A DNA stretch of 64,000 bases. Origin: Thermaurantimonas sp046295455. GTDB lineage: Bacteria > Bacteroidota > Bacteroidia > Flavobacteriales > Schleiferiaceae. This document shows, one piece after another, positions 6,865 through 16,135 of the stretch. Numbering within the stretch: position 1 is the first letter of the stretch; each line of letters starts with the position of its first letter. Location of the stretch: positions 27,774-91,773 of the forward strand of contig JBKBNI010000009.1 of assembly GCA_046295455.1 (NCBI GenBank), read 5' to 3'. Position numbers and translations under genes: made by a program. The notes below the pieces were generated by a model. That model was not told the origin of the DNA. It saw nothing but the letters and a program-made list of their open reading frames with translations, and did not search any database.

Positions 6865-9066
6865 ATGAAGCTACGAGTATTTGTTTTTGTCCTTACAGTT
6901 TGCTCGATTTTTCAGGGATTTTCTCAAGACCGATATTTTCAAAGGATTGACAATACACATTATGACAGCGCGAAAGCTCAGATTGTTTCGCGCCACTATG
7001 CACTCTTTGCCTTCCAAAACGATAAAATTCTCGAAGTGCTGAAATCAGCACCCTCCTGCGAGTTCTGGGAGCAGTGTGCTTTTCCAACCCTTGAAATACC
7101 CTCTCCTGATGGAGAAGTTTTCACTTTTGTCATAGCCTGTTCCGGAGTTATGCCGGAGGAGATGAAGAATGAGTTTACGGATATACGAGCTGTAAGAGGA
7201 TATACTATCTTTGGTTCTTCCACCCTTTACCTCAAAGCCGAAATCGGACCTAAAGGCTTTACAGCTATGGTCACCGGTCATCCTTCAGGTACCTGGTTCA
7301 TCGATCCCTTGTATAGAAACCTTCCGGAAGTGAGCATTTGCTACTTTAAGAAGGATTTTCAAACTGAGAAACAATTTGTATGTCACGTGAGCGGATCACC
7401 GCTGGAGTACGAGCATGAAGAGTACTTCAAAACACAAAACAATGTAATAATTGTGGAGAAAGTACGCCGTGAATATCGACTTGCTGTCACTACAACCGGT
7501 GAGTACAGTCAATTTCACGGAGGGACCATACCTATGGTAATGAATGCCATCATCACTACGATAAACCGGGTCAATAGCGTCTATGAGCGCGATATCGCCA
7601 TACGATTGGTTTTGGTACCAAACAACAGTTCTTTGATTTTCCTGGATGCAGCGACGGATCCTTTTCAGAACAATAATGCATCGCAACTTTTATCCTCTAA
7701 CCCTGGTGTGATCAACAATGCCATCGGTTTTAATGCCTATGATATCGGACATAACTTCAGCACCGGAGGCGGAGGATTAGCATCTCTGGCATGCGTATGC
7801 CAAAGCAGCAAAGCCCAGGGTGTGACGGGGAGTTCGGCCCCGATTGGGGATCCCTTTGATATTGATTACGTCGCGCACGAGATTGGGCATCAATTTGGCG
7901 CCAACCATACCCAAAACAACAGCTGTCAGCGCAACGGGGCCACGGCTTGGGAGCCCGGAAGCGCCTCCACCATCATGGGATATGCTGGGATATGCCCCCC
8001 TAACCTTCAAAATAATAGCGATGATTACTTCCACACTGGTTCCATTGGCGAAATGCGTAACTTTGCCATACTGGGGTCAGGTAACTCTTGTGCCAATAGA
8101 ATAAACACCCCCAACAGCGCACCGCTGGTAGACAGTATCCGACTGCCAAACACCACCATTCCAAGGGAAACTCCTTTTAAACTCGAAGGATTTGGCTCGG
8201 ATGCAGACGGAGACCCCATTCTCTATACCTGGGAGCAGTTTGACATCGGACCTTCCGGAGCGCCAAACAATCCGTCGGGCAATGCACCTATTTTCAGAAG
8301 TTTTCCACCGGTTCCGTCGGGTACCCGTTTTTTTCCCAGATACGCTTCCGTGCTCACCGGCATCAATGTGATCGGGGAAATTCTTCCGACATATGGCCGC
8401 AATCTGAGATTTCGACTTACGCTTCGGGATGGGTCTGCGGTGAGTTTTCAGCAAATACTGCTCACGGTAGATGCTTCTGCTGGTCCGTTTTCTGTCACCT
8501 ATCCGACACAGGGAGCAGTGATGCGCTCAGGTACGCTAACGCGCATTACATGGAATGTAGCCTCTACAGATGCCGGAAACATTAATTGTAAGGAAGTGGA
8601 TATCTACCTGAGTACCGATAATGGAAGCACATGGAGTCATTATCTAGGTAGAAGACCCAATAATGGAGAGGCGCTGGTCATCTTACCTCCGGGATTGAGT
8701 ACTTCTGCTGCACGCATCCGTATCGATGGGGTAAACCAATTGTTTTTCAGTATATCAAGATTCTTTTCGCTCACTCCTTCAGTACTTTCTGCAGAAGAGT
8801 ATAATCCTTTTAGGACAGCGTCCATTTTTCCCAATCCCACTGCCTGCGGAAGCAGGGCACATTTTTTATTTGAGAGCCAGGTTTCTGGTAAGTGTACCAT
8901 ACATATTTCTACAGTCGATGGGAAGGTAGTGTACACCCGTTCTCTCCATTTACCCGTCGGGATCAACACGATTGACCTTCCTTCAGATCAGCTAAAGGCT
9001 GGGATGTATATAGTGCACGTGAAATCTGCTGAAGGGTCAGGGACCTACAGGTGGATGGTGCAGTAA
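6865..9066 (+). CDS. Secreted reprolysin-type zinc metalloprotease with T9SS sorting domain
   Basis: A 733-residue exported protease. The N-terminus (MKLRVFVFVLTVCSIFQGFSQ) is a signal peptide; the ATG at 6865 is chosen because the longer frame puts a charged stretch ahead of it. A propeptide-like region follows, then a metzincin catalytic domain with HEIGHQFGANH at residues 338-348: three zinc His ligands and the catalytic Glu339. A Met-turn, TIMGYAG, lies about 35 residues later. Next come Ig- or cadherin-like segments (DADGDPILYTWEQFD). The last 85 residues (SIFPNPTACG... LKAGMYIVHV) are a type A T9SS C-terminal sorting domain, which sends cargo across the outer membrane by the type IX system. 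The substrate is unknown; a degradative or nutritional role is likely. Confidence 0.9.
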   Translation: MKLRVFVFVLTVCSIFQGFSQDRYFQRIDNTHYDSAKAQIVSRHYALFAFQNDKILEVLKSAPSCEFWEQCAFPTLEIPSPDGEVFTFVIACSGVMPEEMKNEFTDIRAVRGYTIFGSSTLYLKAEIGPKGFTAMVTGHPSGTWFIDPLYRNLPEVSICYFKKDFQTEKQFVCHVSGSPLEYEHEEYFKTQNNVIIVEKVRREYRLAVTTTGEYSQFHGGTIPMVMNAIITTINRVNSVYERDIAIRLVLVPNNSSLIFLDAATDPFQNNNASQLLSSNPGVINNAIGFNAYDIGHNFSTGGGGLASLACVCQSSKAQGVTGSSAPIGDPFDIDYVAHEIGHQFGANHTQNNSCQRNGATAWEPGSASTIMGYAGICPPNLQNNSDDYFHTGSIGEMRNFAILGSGNSCANRINTPNSAPLVDSIRLPNTTIPRETPFKLEGFGSDADGDPILYTWEQFDIGPSGAPNNPSGNAPIFRSFPPVPSGTRFFPRYASVLTGINVIGEILPTYGRNLRFRLTLRDGSAVSFQQILLTVDASAGPFSVTYPTQGAVMRSGTLTRITWNVASTDAGNINCKEVDIYLSTDNGSTWSHYLGRRPNNGEALVILPPGLSTSAARIRIDGVNQLFFSISRFFSLTPSVLSAEEYNPFRTASIFPNPTACGSRAHFLFESQVSGKCTIHISTVDGKVVYTRSLHLPVGINTIDLPSDQLKAGMYIVHVKSAEGSGTYRWMVQ

Positions 9067-9079
9067 GGATAGAAAAACC

Positions 9080-9838
9080 TTACAGGTAGGGAGATATTCT
9101 TTTTAAGATGGTCTCCCGCTTTCTGCTGGAGATGGAGATAAATGCTCCGTTGGTCATTTCGACAAAGCCGCCGTTGTATGGCAAATATTTTACTATATGC
9201 TCACAATTGCAAATGTACGATTTGTGAACCCGAAGCAATTTGGATTTTTGCAGCATAGCATCGTAAAAGCGTATAGGTCGCGTAGATTCAATTTTCTCTC
9301 CATTGGCTTTAACGACCAAGGTATGAGCTTTGTGCGTTTCGATCCACAAGATGTCTTTAGACAGCAGAAATTCAACTCCCTCATTGGTATAAATCGGTAT
9401 CCGGTCATTGGAACTGCCGAGCGGAGAATGCGCGCCTATATATGGAGGCATTTCAGGAAGTTTGTTTTGCCCTGTTTTCTTTACTTTATCCAGTGCGGCA
9501 CGGAGCTCTTCCACATTCACAGGTTTCAGGATATAATCTATTGCATTGACTTTAAAGGCTTTTAATGCATATTCGTCATAGGCAGTTACAAAAATAACGG
9601 CCGGCTCATAGTCTTCGAACTCAACCTGTAGTTCATTGATGAGTTCGAAGCCACTTTCATCGTTGAGATGTATATCCAGGAGGATAGCATCAGGTCTTTG
9701 CGTATCAATTACTTTTAAGGCATCTTCGACTGTAGTGGATGTACCTACTACGACAACGTCGGGGCAAAACATTTGAATCTTGGATGCAAGGGACTCTATA
9801 ATTGTCTTTTCGTCATCTACAAGTACGACCTTTGTCAT
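9080..9838 (-). CDS. LytTR-family response regulator
   Basis: A 252-residue regulator of the LytR/AlgR class. Residues 1-120 are a receiver domain with the acidic pair D8/D9, phosphoacceptor Asp55 (ILLDIHL) and the conserved Lys in DYILKPVN near residue 106. Residues about 145-250 form a LytTR DNA-binding domain (LLSKDILWIETHKAHTLV and LLRVHKSYICN). It overlaps the sensor kinase gene by 4 bases (ATGA), so the pair is translationally coupled and the kinase is its obvious partner. The target genes are not known; the adjacent metalloprotease and barrel genes are candidates only by proximity. Confidence 0.93.
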   Translation of the reverse strand: MTKVVLVDDEKTIIESLASKIQMFCPDVVVVGTSTTVEDALKVIDTQRPDAILLDIHLNDESGFELINELQVEFEDYEPAVIFVTAYDEYALKAFKVNAIDYILKPVNVEELRAALDKVKKTGQNKLPEMPPYIGAHSPLGSSNDRIPIYTNEGVEFLLSKDILWIETHKAHTLVVKANGEKIESTRPIRFYDAMLQKSKLLRVHKSYICNCEHIVKYLPYNGGFVEMTNGAFISISSRKRETILKRISPYL

Positions 9839-12711
9839 GCGGGATATATCTTTTTGAGGATTGGCATATGTATTTTCACTCGCGTACCCGAAGGTAGTCC
9901 ATATTCGTCAAACACATCCTCAATAGACACAAAAAACGAATTTTTGTGTGTTTGGCTCATCATTTTCAGTCTTTGCGCATTGATTTGTAGGGCTAATGAT
10001 TTCGATTTTACATCATTTTTTACAGATAATTCGGATGATTTTGACCTTCCAACTCCATTGTCTTCAACAAGCACTTCTATCTTTTGCTCATCCTCATGCA
10101 CATAGAAACTGACACGAATCAGCCCCCTGCGATCTTTAAGAGGCCTTACTCCGTGAATAATGCTGTTTTCTACGTGTGGCTGAATCATCATAGACGGGAT
10201 CAGCAAACCATCTTCATCTACGCTCTCCGGATAAATTTCGATACGAAAGTCAAACTGATTTCCTGACCTCATATTTTCCAATTCGAGATAATATTTGAGC
10301 AGATCCTTTTCTCTTCTTAGGGAGTGTACACCCTTATCACTTCCTTCCAGAATCATGCGCATCAGCCGTGTAAAATTATTCAAATGTTTTATGGCTGAAA
10401 GTTTGTCAGATTTCAGGATAAAACCTTCGATGGACTCCAATGAATTATACAGAAAATGTGGGTTCATTTGAAGTCTGAGGGCTTTTGTTTCTGTCTCGAG
10501 CAATAATTCTTTCAGCCTTATTTTTTCTCGGATTTGACGTGTTCTCCATCGAATGATGTATAATGAGCCTCCATAAAGCCCTGAAAATACCAGAAAAATA
10601 AACCATATATTTTGCCAGAAAGGTCTGGATATTGTGAAGTGAAGCTGTCCGTAATCAATCATTTTTTGATCTGACGAAAGCAGCTCATATTTGATCAAAT
10701 ATGTATCGGGATTTAAATTCGACAAATATAATTCAGGTGATGATGAGTCTACAGTATCTGTTTTTCTTTTACCTGATGAAATGATGTATCGGTATCTGAA
10801 TTCTTTTTCAGAAAATATATCTGATGTAACCGAAAAAAATATATGTACGGTATTGTCCGTATTTTTTAGTAAATTATCCTTGGGAAGGTACCGATGTACC
10901 CCATTTACAAAGACATTTGTTATGAATATATTTGGTTTTTTTTCACGAACGAGAAACTCTTTGCTAACCTCCAATATTCCTTCATTGGTGATGAAATAAT
11001 TATTGGCATTATGAGAAAAAAGGTCAAAGACACTGAATCTTTTAAGTATCCAATCTGAGTATCTTATTTTTTGTTTACGGATACTGTCTTCGTGCAGATA
11101 AATTAGATACATCTGATCACTGATTGCAATGAGTGAATCCTTTCCGATAGGACTTATGTTTATGATATTATCTCTTTTAAAATCAATCTGGATATTCCGG
11201 ATCTCTCTTATTGTATCAAAATTTGCAATGTAACCGTCATTAAAGCTCCAGATCTTTCCAGATGAGTAATCTACATGAAGCATTGCATTTTCAGCCAAAT
11301 CAAATGATCTGATCTCTTTCAATTCATTGTATTGAGTTTTGCAAATGTGAAGCCTGGATTCAGATTGAATACATAGGGTAGAGGTATCAATCCAGTGATG
11401 CCATAAAATCAAGTGTTTAAAGGGATATACTATTGTGTAGGAACCTTTTTTTAGTATTAAGTTTTCCTTTGATGGAATGCTGATAAATCCAAGGGGATGC
11501 ACGTCAATATCACCTGTATATGCCTGGTTTCCTTTTCCTAATAAGGGTTTCAATATTTTGTTTGTCATGAGGTATATTCCTGTTTCGGTGTTTAGTATTA
11601 TGGTATCCTTGGACAAGGACTTGATCTGTAGAATTAATCCAAGCGGTCCTTCAAAATGGATCTTGTTCAACTTCTTTTTTGACAGATTGATGGAGCAGAT
11701 ATCCTTTCCTGTCGAAAAATTCAATTCATCTGAATTTTTGCATTTGTCATATATTTTGGAAATATCACTAAAATTGTATTCTATATATGTAGATACCGAT
11801 GGAAATAAATAACATTTTAATACCGTTGGAAAAGATATCCACAACTCGCCATTATCGAGGAGGAAAAAACGATTTGACGTGCTTGGTATGGTAAGATAAT
11901 GAATCCTTCCATTTGCGTATAAAACCAGCAATCTGTCTTCTGAAATCCTTGTCAATAAATATTGTGTATTAAACGTGATGCTTGTGATGCTGCTGATGGA
12001 TGAGTTCAAATGGATAATGTTGTGGGTGAAAGGTCCTGATCGAATGATTTTGTCGGACTGAATAATGACTAAATATCCTTCCTGACACCCAATTTTATGA
12101 ATCTTTTCCCCGTTTGAAAAATATTTTTCAATTCCATTTTCATGGATACGATATATCACAGAATCTTCAGATAATGCATAGATGAAGTCAGATAAACGAA
12201 TGATCTGATTTACGGAATGAAGTTGTAATAAAAAGGCTTTTCGAATGTTTGATTTGAGGTTAATTCGATAGATATTACCAATGTTGGAGTATACGTGTAG
12301 ATTATTTTTTTGGACATACATCTTTCGGATGTTTTCTGATGCTGGTATTTCACTGAATATTACAAATTCTTTGGATATTTTTGAGAAAAAATATATTTCA
12401 TTGACTGAAGCCACAAGCAGAGTATCCTTATTGTATTCAACGATCGAACTTACAAAAGGCATTCGAAGACCTTCCTGGGTTCCGTAATACAGGAAATTAC
12501 CCTTTTGAAAATGAATAAGACCTGAGCCTTCACTGGCAAAATATCTCTCGTTTCCTGAAGTATAATGTACATCATTGATAATGCTGTTGTACAATCCGTT
12601 TTCAATACCAAAATTTTGATATAAAACAGGCAGATCATGTGAACGCAAATGGGAATTGCACGTGCTGAACAGCAGGTTAATCACAAAAAGTAAACAAAAT
12701 TTCATCCGCAT
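9835..12711 (-). CDS. LytS-type sensor histidine kinase with propeller-like sensor region
   Basis: A 958-residue kinase. An N-terminal signal ends near Cys18 (LLFSTCNSH), possibly a lipobox though Thr at -1 is not canonical. Residues about 25-600 form a long repeated-strand region resembling the two-propeller sensors of Bacteroidota hybrid regulators, but divergent. A Y_Y_Y-like domain lies at about 610-695 and one membrane segment at 701-721. The cytoplasmic part is a short coiled coil, a His_kinase (PF06580) domain with phospho-acceptor His752 in NPHFLYNS, and a HATPase domain with VENSIIHG and EDNGVGR. So the sensor is periplasmic and the output cytoplasmic. The gene is noticeably more AT-rich than its neighbours. 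The ligand is unknown; oligosaccharides are typical for this architecture. Confidence 0.88.
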   Translation of the reverse strand: MRMKFCLLFVINLLFSTCNSHLRSHDLPVLYQNFGIENGLYNSIINDVHYTSGNERYFASEGSGLIHFQKGNFLYYGTQEGLRMPFVSSIVEYNKDTLLVASVNEIYFFSKISKEFVIFSEIPASENIRKMYVQKNNLHVYSNIGNIYRINLKSNIRKAFLLQLHSVNQIIRLSDFIYALSEDSVIYRIHENGIEKYFSNGEKIHKIGCQEGYLVIIQSDKIIRSGPFTHNIIHLNSSISSITSITFNTQYLLTRISEDRLLVLYANGRIHYLTIPSTSNRFFLLDNGELWISFPTVLKCYLFPSVSTYIEYNFSDISKIYDKCKNSDELNFSTGKDICSINLSKKKLNKIHFEGPLGLILQIKSLSKDTIILNTETGIYLMTNKILKPLLGKGNQAYTGDIDVHPLGFISIPSKENLILKKGSYTIVYPFKHLILWHHWIDTSTLCIQSESRLHICKTQYNELKEIRSFDLAENAMLHVDYSSGKIWSFNDGYIANFDTIREIRNIQIDFKRDNIINISPIGKDSLIAISDQMYLIYLHEDSIRKQKIRYSDWILKRFSVFDLFSHNANNYFITNEGILEVSKEFLVREKKPNIFITNVFVNGVHRYLPKDNLLKNTDNTVHIFFSVTSDIFSEKEFRYRYIISSGKRKTDTVDSSSPELYLSNLNPDTYLIKYELLSSDQKMIDYGQLHFTISRPFWQNIWFIFLVFSGLYGGSLYIIRWRTRQIREKIRLKELLLETETKALRLQMNPHFLYNSLESIEGFILKSDKLSAIKHLNNFTRLMRMILEGSDKGVHSLRREKDLLKYYLELENMRSGNQFDFRIEIYPESVDEDGLLIPSMMIQPHVENSIIHGVRPLKDRRGLIRVSFYVHEDEQKIEVLVEDNGVGRSKSSELSVKNDVKSKSLALQINAQRLKMMSQTHKNSFFVSIEDVFDEYGLPSGTRVKIHMPILKKIYPA

Positions 12712-12753
12712 TCAGACCTAGGGACGTAAAATTGTTGCAAAATATGGAATAAG

Positions 12754-13584
12754 TTGAAAAGTAGGCAGATATTCGGTCAGAGGCTGCTGGTTATCGTGGT
12801 CTGTATTGTTTGGCAAAGTCTTGCAGGACAGATGTATACTGTTCCGGCAGGGATGCGTTCAATGGGTCTTGGAGGTGTATCTGTGGCGTTGGCAGATGGT
12901 TTTGCTTTGTTTAACAATCCATCTGCATTGCCAGTGCTGGACCATTCGGGTATATGCCTGGCTGTGCAAAACAGATTTTGGGTCTCGGATTTGAATGTTT
13001 TTCAGGGTGCTGGCCATTTTAAGCTCAATTCAAATCAACATCTTGGCATTGGTCTGACATCGATGGGCATAGATGGATTTTCAGAAAATCACCTTACGGC
13101 CGGCTATGGTTTTAAGATCATCAGACCGTTTTCCGCAGGTATTCGTTTAAACCTGACGCATTACCAGCTGGCAGAGAGGGGGAGTTTGTTTGTTCCCCAT
13201 GCAGATATTGGAGCCAGATACGCTGTCAGTCAGACATTTGCTGTATCGATGATGTATTTCAACCCCTTTCAGATCCGCAGGATACGACAATACGATGAAT
13301 ATTTTCCGGGAGGAATCGGACTGGGTTTTTCGCATGAGGTTGGTTCAAATTTGTGGCTGTTTACAGAAATTTCAAAGGTAGAACGCAGCCCGGTTCAGTA
13401 CCGATTCGGGATAGAATGGAAGTGGATAGAACATCTCTGGATTCGAAGTGGGTATTCGCACACCAATTCTGCATTTAGTCTGGGGCTGGGTGTGGCGTGG
13501 AAATCTCTCTTGGTCAATGTATCGTTTATGCACATGGCTTTACCTGGTGGAACTTCAGGGGTTGATTTTTCATACCAATGGTAA
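12754..13584 (+). CDS. PorV/FadL-like outer-membrane barrel protein
   Basis: A 276-residue exported protein. After a signal peptide (LLVIVVCIVWQSLAGQ) comes YTVPAGMRSMGLGGVSVALADG followed by NNPSAL, the typical start of PorV/UPF0164 and FadL-like barrels. The rest alternates aromatic and polar residues and ends with Phe-Ser-Tyr-Gln-Trp, consistent with a C-terminal outer-membrane strand. The only reasonable start is TTG at 12754, since an upstream ATG is closed at once by a stop. It overlaps the next gene by 7 bases. PorV itself is a T9SS shuttle of about 390 residues, so this is a shorter relative. Its role is unknown; co-expression with the HhH barrel protein is likely. Confidence 0.65.
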   Translation: MKSRQIFGQRLLVIVVCIVWQSLAGQMYTVPAGMRSMGLGGVSVALADGFALFNNPSALPVLDHSGICLAVQNRFWVSDLNVFQGAGHFKLNSNQHLGIGLTSMGIDGFSENHLTAGYGFKIIRPFSAGIRLNLTHYQLAERGSLFVPHADIGARYAVSQTFAVSMMYFNPFQIRRIRQYDEYFPGGIGLGFSHEVGSNLWLFTEISKVERSPVQYRFGIEWKWIEHLWIRSGYSHTNSAFSLGLGVAWKSLLVNVSFMHMALPGGTSGVDFSYQW

Positions 13585-15650
13585 GAAGGTTATTTGTATT
13601 CTGCGTTATTCCGGTGCTCTTCGTTCTGAAAGTGCATTCTCAGGTAGAGATCAATGAGCTGGAGCTTGAATCAGAAGCCATTGCGGAGAATCTGGGCGAA
13701 GATGCAGACCTGATTCAATGGGCTGAAAACCTTGACTTCTTTCGCGAAAACAAGATCAATCTGAATACTGCCAACAAAGAACTATTGGCCCAGTTGGGTT
13801 TTTTGAACGCCTTTCAGATCTACAACCTGCTTGAGCATCGGCGCAAGTATGGGAGGATTGTTTCATTTTATGAGTTGGAGTATCTCAATGGTTTTGATCC
13901 GGCAGTTTTGGGCAAGCTGGAATATTTTACATACCTGGGACCTTCAGATGTCCGCAGATATAATCCTAAGGATGTCTTGACCAAAGGTCGCCATACTACG
14001 CTTGTTCGGTTTCAGAGGGGGCTGGAGGAGAGAAGAGGCTACGAACTTCGGAGGAGGGTAAGATCCGGCGATTCTACTGTAGGAAGTTATTATCTCGGTG
14101 ATCCCAATCGGGTTTTTGTACGCCACAGGTATGTATTTGGCAATGTATTTAGCATTGGGTTTACCGGCGATAAGGATGCCGGAGAGCCCTTCTTGTGGGA
14201 GCAAGGGCAAAGAGGATTTGATTTTTACAGTGGCCACATTGCCATTACTCAAAACAAAAAACTCAAAACCCTCATTCTGGGGGATTATCAGGTGCAGCTC
14301 GGTCAGGGATTGGTCTTGTGGAGTTCGCTTGCATTTCGAAAATCTCCTTCTGTTTTGAATGTTCAACGATTTGGGAGAGGATTTGTGCCGTACAATGGAC
14401 TGGATGAAAACCGCTTTTTCCGGGGAGCAGCAGTTACCTATGGATTCAGAAATCTGGATGTTTCGGCCTTCTATTCAAAGAAAAAGATGTCTTCGGCGGT
14501 TTCTGCAGTCGACATTGAGGATGGAGAAGGTGGAGTTTTGGAAGCCGGTTCTATTCGCTTATCTGGTTTGCATCGCACTCCTTCAGAACGGGCTGCCCGA
14601 AACACTTTAACTCTCGAAAGTTTAGGTGTGCATGTCAAGGGCGGCTGGAGATTTCTGCGCATAGGTACGACGGCTGTAGAGCATCGTTTTGAACCGCCTC
14701 TCTCTACGCCGGACCGTCTCTATCAGGCCTATCACCTTCAAGGCCGCAACGCTTGGAATGCATCGGTAGATTACCTGATATCTCTCCCATTGATTCAACT
14801 GTTTGGCGAAGTGGCCACCAGTAAGGCAGGCGGCCGAGGCATGACCCATGGGGCTTACCTCAGTGCAGGTAGTAAGCTGACGTATGTACTCCTGTTTCGG
14901 AAACTGGAAAAAGAATACACTGCGTTGTTTCACGCGCCTTTTGCCGAGAGTACGGGCAATGATGCAGAGACAGGCTTTTACACTGGATTCCGGTGGGAAG
15001 CTGCTCCAAGATTGTTTATAAATGCGTATGGGGATCTCTATTACTTTGATTGGCCTCGCTACAACTTAAATCAGCCGGGTAAAGGCAGGGATGTATTCGT
15101 ACAGGCAGATTACATGATGAGACGGCACTACAATTTTTATATCAGATTGAGAGAGGAAGTAAGTATGATCAATGGATTGGATGAATCAGTAGTGAGACCA
15201 GCCGGACATCAGAGAAGGCTGTTTGTCCGATTACATCAGAATTTGCTTCCCACGTCCCAGCTAAGCCTTGCTTCAAGGGTGGAATTTTCAAATTCAGATT
15301 CTCACAAGGGCAACAGCCTGGGCTGGATGGTTTTTCAGGATGTTCGCTACGCCTTTACTACCCTTCCATTGAAGCTGAGCTATCGACTGGCAGTCTTTGA
15401 AACCGATGATTTTGATAGCAGGATATATGCCTTTGAACACGATGTGCTATATTCATTTTCAGTGCCAGCCCTCTATGACCGTGGTACACGGAGTTATCTC
15501 CTGGCGGAATACAGGATCGGAAGCATTACCTTCTGGATGCGTTATGCGTTTACTCGGTTTTCGGATCGATACAGGGTAAGCTCCGGGCTTCAGGAAATTG
15601 AGGGCAGCCAAACTTCCGAAATAAAATTGCAGTTTAGAATCAAATTGTGA
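13578..15650 (+). CDS. Exported helix-hairpin-helix protein with C-terminal barrel-like region
   Basis: A 690-residue protein. A signal peptide (FVFCVIPVLFVLKVHSQ) is followed by an acidic linker and, at about residues 58-120, a ComEA-like helix-hairpin-helix pair starting INLNTANKELLAQLGFLNA and continuing LLEHRRKYGRIVSFYEL. The hairpin Gly-x-Gly of true DNA-binding HhH motifs is replaced here (LGFLNAF). The remaining 550 residues are strand-rich and aromatic, with a C-terminal strand ending in FRIKL, as in outer-membrane barrels. This architecture recurs in Bacteroidota but has no established function. It overlaps the upstream PorV-like gene by 7 bases, so both are one transcription unit. 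Whether the HhH binds DNA, protein or nothing is open. Confidence 0.7.
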   Translation: MVRRLFVFCVIPVLFVLKVHSQVEINELELESEAIAENLGEDADLIQWAENLDFFRENKINLNTANKELLAQLGFLNAFQIYNLLEHRRKYGRIVSFYELEYLNGFDPAVLGKLEYFTYLGPSDVRRYNPKDVLTKGRHTTLVRFQRGLEERRGYELRRRVRSGDSTVGSYYLGDPNRVFVRHRYVFGNVFSIGFTGDKDAGEPFLWEQGQRGFDFYSGHIAITQNKKLKTLILGDYQVQLGQGLVLWSSLAFRKSPSVLNVQRFGRGFVPYNGLDENRFFRGAAVTYGFRNLDVSAFYSKKKMSSAVSAVDIEDGEGGVLEAGSIRLSGLHRTPSERAARNTLTLESLGVHVKGGWRFLRIGTTAVEHRFEPPLSTPDRLYQAYHLQGRNAWNASVDYLISLPLIQLFGEVATSKAGGRGMTHGAYLSAGSKLTYVLLFRKLEKEYTALFHAPFAESTGNDAETGFYTGFRWEAAPRLFINAYGDLYYFDWPRYNLNQPGKGRDVFVQADYMMRRHYNFYIRLREEVSMINGLDESVVRPAGHQRRLFVRLHQNLLPTSQLSLASRVEFSNSDSHKGNSLGWMVFQDVRYAFTTLPLKLSYRLAVFETDDFDSRIYAFEHDVLYSFSVPALYDRGTRSYLLAEYRIGSITFWMRYAFTRFSDRYRVSSGLQEIEGSQTSEIKLQFRIKL

Positions 15651-15661
15651 TCTGGCAGCTT

Positions 15662-16135
15662 TTACTCCTGTTTTCCGACGGGATTTTCCCTCAGCTCTCT
15701 TACTATCGCACGCTTAAACTGAACTTCTGCCAAATACAAATCCAATGTCCGCTTTGTTCCGATGAGTTTTCGAAACCGGTTGTAGTATTCGCTTTGAGTC
15801 TGCGCATATTCATTGTTTAATTTTAAGATACTTCCCAAAATTTTTTCAGCCTCGGCATCTGAGATGTTTGAAATACTATCTTCGGGTAAGTATCTGGATT
15901 CAATAAGCTGCATGCGATCTGCGAGTATTTTGTCGAGTTTTTTTCGGTACTCATTGTAGAGAGGCCAAAATTTTTCGGCCTCATCCGGTTTTAGATTGAG
16001 TTTTGAGGTGATGATGCCTATTCTCATGCTTTCCATTCGGTTTCGGGCTTTCTGACTTAGCCGGTCGTTTTGTGCGTGTAGCGGAAAGACAATAAGAAGC
16101 AGCAGCGCTGCGGCAACTAATCTAATGTGTGCCAT
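15662..16135 (-). CDS. Spy/CpxP-like periplasmic protein
   Basis: A 157-residue exported protein with signal peptide MAHIRLVAAALLLLIVFPLHAQ. The mature part is helical and charged, with KLNLKPDEAEKFWPLYNEYRKKLD, the pattern typical of the Bacteroidota Spy/CpxP-like (sensor of metal resistance or LTXXQ-related) family. Such proteins act as periplasmic chaperones or stress sensors in other bacteria; the role here is inferred from fold-level similarity only. It is the third gene of a sigma factor, membrane protein, Spy-like unit, overlapping the membrane protein gene by 19 bases. ATG at 16135 is preferred over 16141; both give the same signal peptide. Confidence 0.65.
   Translation of the reverse strand: MAHIRLVAAALLLLIVFPLHAQNDRLSQKARNRMESMRIGIITSKLNLKPDEAEKFWPLYNEYRKKLDKILADRMQLIESRYLPEDSISNISDAEAEKILGSILKLNNEYAQTQSEYYNRFRKLIGTKRTLDLYLAEVQFKRAIVRELRENPVGKQE

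Noticed and set aside
8077..8454. Minus-strand frame of 125 codons inside the metalloprotease gene
   Set aside because: Shadow frame with skewed Arg/Lys/Ser composition; the plus-strand gene has clear domains over the same bases.
12754..13584. Calling this protein PorV
   Set aside because: It is about 110 residues shorter than PorV and no T9SS genes are adjacent, so only family-level similarity is claimed.
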